DNA of 64,000 nt from JARRQJ01 sp963810615 (GTDB taxonomy: Bacteria; Pseudomonadota; Gammaproteobacteria; DRLM01): assembly GCA_963810615.1 (NCBI GenBank), contig CAWEOA010000002.1, positions 434,001-498,000 on the forward strand. Direction: 5' to 3'. A model generated the notes under the pieces. It did not search any database and was not told the origin of the DNA. It worked only from the letters and a program-made list of their open reading frames with translations. The translations under genes were made by a program, and so were the position numbers. This document shows, piece after piece, positions 1 to 6,052 of the stretch; position 1 is the stretch's first letter; each line of letters starts with the position of its first letter.

Positions 1-1
1 C

Positions 2-451
2 CTAGTATCGCGCATGGCCAAGGAAGTGCGTGAAAAACGCGGCCTCGCCTACAGCGCCTACAGCTATTTTGCGCCCATGCATGTAGCGGGACCCTTCACA
101 GCCGGCCTGCAAACCCGCAACGAAAAGGCGGACGCCGCCTTGAAGGTACTGCGGGACACCCTGCGCAACTTCATCGCCAAAGGACCCACCACGGCTGAAC
201 TCTCCGCGGCCAAGAAAAATATTACCGGCGGCTTTGCCCTCAATCTGGACAGCAATGCCAAGATCGTCGACAACCTAGCCTCCATCGGCTTCTACCAGCT
301 GCCGCTGGATTATCTCGACACCTATAATCAGCGCATCGAGGCCGTCACCGCCGACCAGATCCGCGCCGCCTTCCAGCGCCGCATCCATCCCCGGGACATG
401 GTGACGGTTATGGTGGGCGGCGAGGCGGCCGCCACCACCGCCAAACCGTGA
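2..451 (+). CDS. M16 family zinc peptidase, C-terminal part (cut by window start)
   Basis: The reading frame is open to the left edge, so this is the 3' end of a longer gene. The visible part has the second-half M16 signature (EVREKRGLAYSAYSYF near the left edge) followed by the alpha/beta core, ending in a short Ala/Thr-rich tail. M16 proteins of this PqqL/YmxG kind are periplasmic or membrane-attached peptidases that often occur as pairs; the HxxEH zinc motif would lie in the missing part or in a partner gene, so activity cannot be judged. Its TGA overlaps the GTG start of rsmD by 4 bases, a usual gammaproteobacterial arrangement. Family is clear, substrate unknown. Confidence 0.85.
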   Translation, partial: LVSRMAKEVREKRGLAYSAYSYFAPMHVAGPFTAGLQTRNEKADAALKVLRDTLRNFIAKGPTTAELSAAKKNITGGFALNLDSNAKIVDNLASIGFYQLPLDYLDTYNQRIEAVTADQIRAAFQRRIHPRDMVTVMVGGEAAATTAKP

Positions 452-1041
452 CTGAACGGGGCCACAATCGCTTACGCATCATCGGCGGGGAATGGCGGGG
501 ACGCAAACTGTCTTTCCCCGCCCTCCCCGATCTGAGGCCCACACCGGATCGGGTGCGGGAGACTCTGTTCAACTGGCTGCGCGATATCTTGCCCGGCGCC
601 CGCTGCCTGGATCTGTTCGCCGGCAGCGGCGCGCTGGGATTCGAGGCCTTGTCTCGCGGGGCGCAGGAAGTGGTGATGGTCGATAGGCACCCTGCGGTCG
701 TCACGCAACTCAGGCAGCATGTTCAGCAGCTCAAGGCAGTCAATGCCCGCGTGGTACAGGCCGAGGCCCTGGCTTTCTTGCAAGGACCCTCACGTCTTTT
801 CGATATCATTTTTCTCGACCCGCCCTTTCAGGGTAATCTGCTCGGCCCCTGCCTGGAGAAACTGGCACAGCCCGGATGGCTGGCGGCAACGGCCTGGCTG
901 TACCTGGAGACCGACCGCCGCAGCCCTTTACCGCCTGTACCTGACGATTGGAATGTCCTGCGCCACAAACAGGCCGGGCAAGTAGGTTATTATTTGCTGC
1001 AGCGCACTTCCGCCAGCGGCAGCCAAGGGGACCCCTCATGA
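448..1041 (+). CDS. rsmD: 16S rRNA (guanine(966)-N(2))-methyltransferase RsmD
   Basis: Methylates N2 of G966 of 16S rRNA in the assembling 30S subunit, using S-adenosylmethionine. The 197-residue length fits the family. The N-terminus RIIGGEWRGRKL, the SAM-binding LDLFAGSGALGFEALSRGA (about residues 50-70) and the catalytic DPPF tetrad (about 125) are all visible. A GTG start at 448 overlaps the upstream peptidase stop (GTGA). The 3' end overlaps coaD (ATGA), so the three genes look translationally coupled. The pairing of rsmD with coaD is widely conserved. Confidence 0.95.
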   Translation: MTERGHNRLRIIGGEWRGRKLSFPALPDLRPTPDRVRETLFNWLRDILPGARCLDLFAGSGALGFEALSRGAQEVVMVDRHPAVVTQLRQHVQQLKAVNARVVQAEALAFLQGPSRLFDIIFLDPPFQGNLLGPCLEKLAQPGWLAATAWLYLETDRRSPLPPVPDDWNVLRHKQAGQVGYYLLQRTSASGSQGDPS

Positions 1042-1526
1042 AAGGCACTCGGACCACCGCCATCTATCCCGGCACCTTCGACCCCATCACCAACGGGCAC
1101 AGCGATCTGGTGCAGCGGGCCACGTGCATGTTCGAGCGGGTGATCGTGGCGGTCGCGGCCAACCCCAGCAAGACGCCGACATTTTCCCTGGAGGAACGGG
1201 TCGCCATGGCAGGCACCGCCCTGGCCGGTTTGGATAAGGTAGAGATATGCGGCTTCGACACGCTGCTGGTCGAATTCAGTAAGAGCAAAGGCGCACAGAT
1301 CATCCTGCGGGGACTGCGGGCCGTATCCGACTTCGAGTTCGAATTCCAGCTGGCCGGTATGAACCGTAAAATGGCCCCGGATATTGAGACAGTCTTCATG
1401 ATGCCCGCCGAAAAATATACCTACCTCTCGTCCAGCCTGGTACGGGAGATCGCTGCACTGGACGGCGACGTCAGCGATTTTGTCCACCCTGAAGTGAAAC
1501 GGGCGCTCTACGAGCGACTGCGCTAA
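1038..1526 (+). CDS. coaD: phosphopantetheine adenylyltransferase
   Basis: Catalyses the fourth step of coenzyme A synthesis, 4'-phosphopantetheine plus ATP to dephospho-CoA. The ATG at 1038 overlaps the rsmD stop and gives a 162-residue protein of standard CoaD length. The nucleotidyltransferase motif TNGH (variant of HxGH) follows the GTFDPI stretch at the N-terminus, and the second motif YTYLSSSLVREIA lies near residue 125. An open frame continues upstream to 948 but that part is rsmD read in another frame. The next gene is 45 bases away. Confidence 0.96.
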   Translation: MKGTRTTAIYPGTFDPITNGHSDLVQRATCMFERVIVAVAANPSKTPTFSLEERVAMAGTALAGLDKVEICGFDTLLVEFSKSKGAQIILRGLRAVSDFEFEFQLAGMNRKMAPDIETVFMMPAEKYTYLSSSLVREIAALDGDVSDFVHPEVKRALYERLR

Positions 1527-1571
1527 AATACCCTAGCATTTCGCTATGTTTTATGTCAGGAGCTTTTTACC

Positions 1572-1820
1572 GTGGCCCTAATGATCACCCACGAGTGCAT
1601 CAATTGCGACGTCTGCGAGCCGGAGTGCCCGAATCAGGCCATCTCCCAGGGCGTGGAGATTTATGTCATCGATCCTAATCGTTGCACCGAGTGCGTCGGT
1701 CACTTCGACACCCCGCAATGCGTCGACGTTTGCCCTGTGGAGTGCATCCCAACGGACCCCGCACACTCGGAGACCCGGGAACAGCTCCAGGAAAAATACC
1801 TGAAGCTCACCCAACAATAG
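1572..1820 (+). CDS. YfhL-type 2[4Fe-4S] ferredoxin
   Basis: An 82-residue soluble electron carrier with two cysteine clusters: CINCDVCEPECP near the N-terminus and CTECVGHFDTPQCVDVCP in the middle. The second cluster has the extended spacing typical of the Alvin/YfhL ferredoxin family (as in Allochromatium vinosum ferredoxin). The GTG start at 1572 is preceded by AGGAGC with a good 7-base spacing; an internal ATG at 1581 lacks such a site. This gene next to coaD is frequent in gammaproteobacteria. The physiological partner is not known. Confidence 0.93.
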   Translation: MALMITHECINCDVCEPECPNQAISQGVEIYVIDPNRCTECVGHFDTPQCVDVCPVECIPTDPAHSETREQLQEKYLKLTQQ

Positions 1821-2091
1821 CAATAGCCGCAGCCCGCCTTTCCACGACCAAGCTAAGCCACTAAAAGTCAATGGTTTTAAATCCCATAACAGATTCCGGG
1901 GTCTCGCCGCCCGCCAAGCCCTTGACCCTTTTCCGCCCTGCACTTTCCCAAGCATCACAGTGGGATATTCAGCTATTTTTCATGCGGGTTCCGATGCTTG
2001 TATGTAACTTCCAAATCCGGTAAAGTCTCCGCCAGCAATCGTTGTTCCGGACTAACAATAAATAAATGTCCTATTGGACAGAGGAGGATTT
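1821..2091 (+). other. intergenic region upstream of a small membrane peptide
   Basis: No gene seen. The last 12 bases before the next small gene contain GAGGAGG, one of the strongest ribosome binding sites in the window. No clear promoter or terminator hairpin was found. Confidence 0.4.
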
Positions 2092-2202
2092 ATGGGTTGG
2101 GTATGGCCAAGCATCTTAGTCCCGATCGGGGTGTTCACCATCGGCATCATTGTGTTATCCATCATCATCACAAGCGACGCCCTGGAAATTAAGAACAAGT
2201 AG
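2092..2202 (+). CDS. 36-residue single-helix membrane peptide
   Basis: A small open frame starts at ATG 2092, six bases after GAGGAGG, and ends at TAG 2200-2202. The peptide begins MGWVWPSILVPIGVF, has one hydrophobic helix over about residues 4-27, and ends in a short charged tail (DALEIKNK). The strong ribosome binding site and clean helix make translation likely. It precedes a half-size CcoN-like gene on the same strand. By position and shape it resembles the small helper subunits of terminal oxidases (CcoQ, CydX), but no sequence family is recognised, so the role is inferred. Confidence 0.7.
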   Translation: MGWVWPSILVPIGVFTIGIIVLSIIITSDALEIKNK

Positions 2203-2533
2203 TCATTCCTGTTGCGTGAGGATGGATACGCAACACGAACTTAGTGATTCACCGTAGCGAGCAATAGTGTTGGTTACCTACGGTAAAGATGGTTCCTCAT
2301 AATATGGCCTCGCTCTACATTAGACTGGTCTGTGCACGAGACGTGTGGAACGCGCGTTTTTGCATAGCCGTCTAAGGTGAGCGAGGACAATTTTACCCGC
2401 TTCATATAGCGTTATCGTTCACACCTTGTGCGACGCAACTTTTGCATGGCTCATCGCCCGAGATGATTTCGCAGCACTTCCCCCAAACCACGGATCCTGA
2501 TCATTGCCGAAAGAACCCGCCGATCATCTAGTA
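2203..2533 (+). other. intergenic region with a short inverted repeat
   Basis: A 331-base stretch with no convincing gene. It holds a 7-base inverted repeat GTTGCGT (2211-2217) and ACGCAAC (2228-2234) directly after the small peptide gene. There is no T tract, so a transcription terminator is not well supported. No promoter was clear. Confidence 0.35.
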
Positions 2534-3049
2534 ATGGAACAGGCTGACGACAACCGCTATCTGCTTAAATTCGTATTGGTGTCGAGCCTGTCATTTTTCA
2601 TAGGTACGATACACGGCGTGCTGCAAATGATCCCGTTCATACGGAGCTGGCTGGATTCCATTGGCAGCCCCTACGGCGGGCCGGGGCATATGATAGACCC
2701 TTTGGCCCACGCCCATATTAATTTGATCGGCGGCGTCATGGTCCTGAGCATGGCCGTCACGTACTATCTGCTGCCGAAGTTCTCCAACACTCCCATCTAC
2801 TCGCGCCGCCTGGCCGAGCATTCATTTTGGTGGACGACCATAGGCGCCTTGTGCTTTTACCTCGTCCTCATGATCTTTGGCGTCATTGAAGGGGTTCTGC
2901 TGCTCGACAAAAAATCGATGGAGCTCGACCATGTGCACCAGATTTATCGCTCCATAGTCGCCGTGTCGGCCTCGATCATGGGGATAGGGTTATGGATTTA
3001 TCTGACCAACATCATGCTTACCATCAAAAACATCTATAAGCGGTCATGA
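2534..3049 (+). CDS. half-size CcoN-like haem-copper oxidase subunit I homologue
   Basis: A 171-residue membrane protein with about five helices. It matches only the part of cbb3 oxidase subunit I around helix X and beyond: the HAHINLIGG stretch (H59, H61) corresponds to the haem-ligating HxH of CcoN, and YYLLPKFSNTPIYS to the loop that follows. H59 and H61 could bind haem; the CuB histidines of CcoN are absent. It resembles the protein at 17758-18273, residue for residue in the HxH and PIYS positions. ATG 2534 was chosen; a TTG at 2504 would add 10 residues, and neither has a clear ribosome binding site. It overlaps the next gene by ATGA. Confidence 0.7.
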   Translation: MEQADDNRYLLKFVLVSSLSFFIGTIHGVLQMIPFIRSWLDSIGSPYGGPGHMIDPLAHAHINLIGGVMVLSMAVTYYLLPKFSNTPIYSRRLAEHSFWWTTIGALCFYLVLMIFGVIEGVLLLDKKSMELDHVHQIYRSIVAVSASIMGIGLWIYLTNIMLTIKNIYKRS

Positions 3050-3561
3050 GCCTCAGCTGTGCCTGCCCTGAACACTATCCCGACTGGGACGGGAAGGACA
3101 TAAACCTCGGCGGGCAGTGCGTTCATGCCCTCAGCATCCCGATGTTCTTGCACATGCCACTGAGTTACGAGGTGTACCTCAAGCGACAATATCACGACAT
3201 CCAGGGGCTGCAACTGAAGGAACCCTGGCCAGGCCTGGTGCTGTCCCGCACCGGCATGTTCCGCGGCACGATCATGCGGCTCTTGGAAAAAAGCGACTCG
3301 CCCTCGCATCGCATCCAGTATCTCCCCACTCCCTTTAATCTGCGTGGCAAGTTGCACAGCGGGGATATCGGCACCATTCGCAACTCGGTGCGGCAAATAC
3401 AAATGGAACTCCTCGATAGCGGCAGATTACCCAAAGAATTATATATAAGTTACCTGACCTGCCCCTTGTGCCGGGACGAAAGAGGCGGCAACAAGATTTT
3501 ATTATTGCGGCGCTGGACGGACAGCACCTTACTGAAGAAGCGCGAACATAAATCGTCCTAA
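3046..3561 (+). CDS. unrecognised protein, possible metal-site CxxC protein
   Basis: A 171-residue protein translationally coupled (ATGA overlap) to the half-size CcoN-like gene. No transmembrane helix or signal peptide is evident. It has an N-terminal cysteine pair (CAC, residues 5-7), an HALSIPMFLH segment and a C-terminal CPLC near residue 140 followed by basic residues. The coupling suggests a role with the membrane partner, perhaps in cofactor handling, but that is inference from position and cysteines only. I do not recognise the family. Confidence 0.65.
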   Translation: MSLSCACPEHYPDWDGKDINLGGQCVHALSIPMFLHMPLSYEVYLKRQYHDIQGLQLKEPWPGLVLSRTGMFRGTIMRLLEKSDSPSHRIQYLPTPFNLRGKLHSGDIGTIRNSVRQIQMELLDSGRLPKELYISYLTCPLCRDERGGNKILLLRRWTDSTLLKKREHKSS

Positions 3562-3576
3562 GAAACCTTAGAAACC

Positions 3577-3948
3577 TTATTTCGGCTTAGTCAGCGGAAA
3601 GCGTAGTTCGGTCTCGACACCCTCGCGCTTGATTCTCACCCGCAGCTGATCCTGCAAGGATTCCACCCCCAGGGCCTTGCGATACACACCGGAAAATCCG
3701 TCTTGAATGGCCTGCCGCCAGACATCGCCGTCGTGGATACGCAGATCCACCAGTAAATCATGGACCGGCGCACCGTGAACATCCGTTGCCAGGATCAGAA
3801 ATTCATTCATGCCTACCGTCACCGGCGTCGGACGGCATTGTACTTCTATCACCATATCGCCCAAGCGCTGCTGACCAATATTATCGGCAACGTCGCTTCC
3901 GCATCCGCCTAACAACAGGCCCAACAACGCAAACAGCAATATCCTCAT
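3577..3948 (-). CDS. FixH/YtkA-like lipoprotein of the oxidase cluster
   Basis: A 123-residue protein with a lipoprotein signal ending LLGGC, so it should be anchored to a membrane on the periplasmic side. The mature part is a short beta-sandwich-like sequence (VTVGMNEFLILATDVHGAPVHDLLVDLRI), resembling the FixH/CcoH and YtkA-like group, in which such domains accompany oxidase maturation proteins. It lies immediately after the CcoG-like gene group and its ATG overlaps the preceding cytochrome stop by ATGA. The match to FixH is by overall pattern and context, not by a strict motif. Longer upstream starts are read through the cytochrome gene and were rejected. Confidence 0.65.
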   Translation of the reverse strand: MRILLFALLGLLLGGCGSDVADNIGQQRLGDMVIEVQCRPTPVTVGMNEFLILATDVHGAPVHDLLVDLRIHDGDVWRQAIQDGFSGVYRKALGVESLQDQLRVRIKREGVETELRFPLTKPK

Positions 3949-4268
3949 GTGGCGTCCTTGGCGTTGCGCTGCAAATAACCCATGATGCGCCCCAGCTCTT
4001 CGGCGCTTAAAGGTGTCAGACCGTTGGTGATGCGATGCGATTGCATACGTTGCACGATCGCGGGCCACGCCGCGGCGGGCTTGTCCTGAGGGCGCGGCGG
4101 CACATGGCAATCATGACAGCGCTGGCTGAACAGGACTTCATCCGCACTACCCGTTTCGGGCAAATCCAGACGCTGCGCGGCAGGGCGGCCGCCCCCCGCA
4201 CCACACGCCGTCAGCACTGCGGAGACCAGCAACAGGAATATCCAATTAGGGATTTTTTGATGCGACAT
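3945..4268 (-). CDS. monohaem cytochrome c lipoprotein
   Basis: A 107-residue lipoprotein: N-terminal helix ending VLTAC (lipobox cysteine at about residue 22), a Gly/Ala-rich linker, and one haem-binding motif CHDCH. A methionine that could serve as the sixth ligand lies in the helix following (RMQSH or IMGYL). It should carry electrons on the periplasmic face. The ATG at 4268 lies inside the end of the preceding gene (23-base overlap) and its stop overlaps the next start, so these genes are coupled. A longer reading frame upstream has no signal sequence and was discarded. Confidence 0.8.
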   Translation of the reverse strand: MSHQKIPNWIFLLLVSAVLTACGAGGGRPAAQRLDLPETGSADEVLFSQRCHDCHVPPRPQDKPAAAWPAIVQRMQSHRITNGLTPLSAEELGRIMGYLQRNAKDAT

Positions 4269-4686
4269 CCTTCTTGTCGCTGTCTGCAGCCGTCTTGTCC
4301 GAATCCAGCTTCCCACCGAGGTGGGTACCGTAGAGATTTACCATGAAATACACGAAGGCACCCGCCACGCTGATATACAACAGCGCCGCACCGAAACCCC
4401 AGTTGATCCAGCTCCGCTCATAACCCGGACGGTTACCCCAGAACGGGAAACTCAGGCCGATGGCGATCAGCAAAACCACCACCACTACGGCGATGAACCA
4501 AACCGGGATCTTGCGTTGTGATTCAGGAATGGTGTTGACCAATTCCCAATCTTCTAGTCCGCGCTTCGCCAGGCGCTCGTCATCCGAGGCATAGCCGAAA
4601 TGATCCTGGGGCGATTCTCCCCAATCACTGCTGACGGGATCCAGTTTGGACTGGGATTTGTCCTTGATATCTCTTAGAGCGGCCAT
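4246..4686 (-). CDS. two-helix membrane protein of the oxidase cluster
   Basis: A 146-residue protein: a hydrophilic N-terminal 60 residues, a helix (VWFIAVVVVVLLIAIGLSFP), a short PFWGNRPGYER loop, a second helix, and a charged tail. The first helix plus the P-[FL]-W-G-x-R-P loop closely recalls the protein at 12249-12866, suggesting two divergent copies. It starts 3 bases after the CcoG-like gene. It may be an oxidase subunit or assembly factor; no known family is recognised. Confidence 0.7.
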   Translation of the reverse strand: MAALRDIKDKSQSKLDPVSSDWGESPQDHFGYASDDERLAKRGLEDWELVNTIPESQRKIPVWFIAVVVVVLLIAIGLSFPFWGNRPGYERSWINWGFGAALLYISVAGAFVYFMVNLYGTHLGGKLDSDKTAADSDKKDVASKNP

Positions 4687-4689
4687 GGC

Positions 4690-5988
4690 TTAACCCTTCG
4701 GCACGAAATGATAGATGCGGAAATCACCCGTCCAACCATCACCCGAGCGGACATGTATGAGGACTGGGTGCAATCCCGCGGACAAGGTCGGCTTGATACG
4801 CAACATTATATCCCGACGCCCCGCCGAAGGAAACTTAACCTGGTTAGTCTGTAACGTATAAGCATCCGCAGGCAGGCCATCGATCTTGAGCGTAGCCGTC
4901 TCCGCCTGATAACGCTTGTTTGACAGGGTGATACGATAGTCCAAGGGCGAATTGTCGCTGCGCCCGGCGGTGATATGGTAGGGCTGATAACCCCATAAGC
5001 CCCAGGCAAACATGAGGATTCCGAGCATAAACAGCGGGATGGTCCAACGTACGCGACCCAACAGGCTGTTGAGACTACTGCGTAAGCCCTGAAAGCTTTT
5101 CTTATCCTGGCGTTGGCCAAATTCGAAGCGTAGCAGGCTGACGCCGCCCTTGGGGCCGCGGATCGCACCGCAGGCATCGATGCATTCACCGCAATTTACG
5201 CAGCTGTCATAGGTTTCGGTCTTGCGCGGATCGATGCCGACAAAGCAGGTCGTGACGCAAAAATTGCACTTGGCGCATTCATCGGCGAACGACGGATCAT
5301 AGGCGACGTGCAAGGTCTCCTGAGTCTTGAAGGAATGCTGCCAGACCTTGTAAATGCACATAAAGCGACAGAAAAAATGGCGTATAAATGCAATATCCAA
5401 CAGTATGATCAGGACGAATACCGTGTAGATCCAATGCACCGAACCTGCGAGCCGCGCATCGTCCTGAAACGTGACAAACGACCACACCGCCGAGGGCGGG
5501 TAAAAATAAAACAGGGGGATCAGGGCGAACAGCATGGACACGACGATAAAACTGCCGCCGAGTACCAGCCAGTTACGCCACTTGTTCTTCCCGGCCGAGA
5601 CCCGCATCTTCTCGCCGTTGAGACTCACCTCGGCCCGCTTACCCAGCAGGCGGCGTGTCATGCGGTTGCCCCATTCCGACAAGGTGTTTTGCGGGCATGC
5701 CCAGCCGCAAAAGGCGGTCCCCAGTGTCGAATAGGTGGTAACCAGACCGGTGGAAATGGCCAACCACAGACCCACAACGATAAAAAAGTCGGAGAACCAG
5801 ATTTGGCGGCCCAGCACCACGAAGGCGCCCGCCACGGGATCGATACGGAATAAGCCTGTCACCGGGATCAATACCGCCAGCAGCAGGATGGCGCCCTGCA
5901 GGGCGCGACGGCGCCAGTGATAGTTAGGAGCGGTGCGTCCGCCCTCCACCACCACTGGAATCTTACTCAGGGTCTTGTCGTAATCCAT
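4690..5988 (-). CDS. ccoG: CcoG-like polyferredoxin, cbb3 oxidase accessory protein
   Basis: A 432-residue membrane ferredoxin of the CcoG/RdxA/FixG family. It has about five helices, the paired membrane cysteine motifs FCGWACPQ (C94, C98) and FCRFMC (C207, C211), then two [4Fe-4S] motifs CxxCxxCxxxC at C238-C248 and C263-C273, and a C-terminal immunoglobulin-like domain. CcoG is known to act in copper delivery and reduction during cbb3 oxidase assembly. Its presence here is the strongest link of the surrounding genes to a C-family oxidase. No ribosome binding site is obvious at ATG 5988. Confidence 0.88.
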   Translation of the reverse strand: MDYDKTLSKIPVVVEGGRTAPNYHWRRRALQGAILLLAVLIPVTGLFRIDPVAGAFVVLGRQIWFSDFFIVVGLWLAISTGLVTTYSTLGTAFCGWACPQNTLSEWGNRMTRRLLGKRAEVSLNGEKMRVSAGKNKWRNWLVLGGSFIVVSMLFALIPLFYFYPPSAVWSFVTFQDDARLAGSVHWIYTVFVLIILLDIAFIRHFFCRFMCIYKVWQHSFKTQETLHVAYDPSFADECAKCNFCVTTCFVGIDPRKTETYDSCVNCGECIDACGAIRGPKGGVSLLRFEFGQRQDKKSFQGLRSSLNSLLGRVRWTIPLFMLGILMFAWGLWGYQPYHITAGRSDNSPLDYRITLSNKRYQAETATLKIDGLPADAYTLQTNQVKFPSAGRRDIMLRIKPTLSAGLHPVLIHVRSGDGWTGDFRIYHFVPKG

Positions 5989-6052
5989 ATTTTTCAGGGT
6001 ACCATGTCTACCTCCCCCTTACATCTAAGGGGTTCGGCAACAACTATAGACC

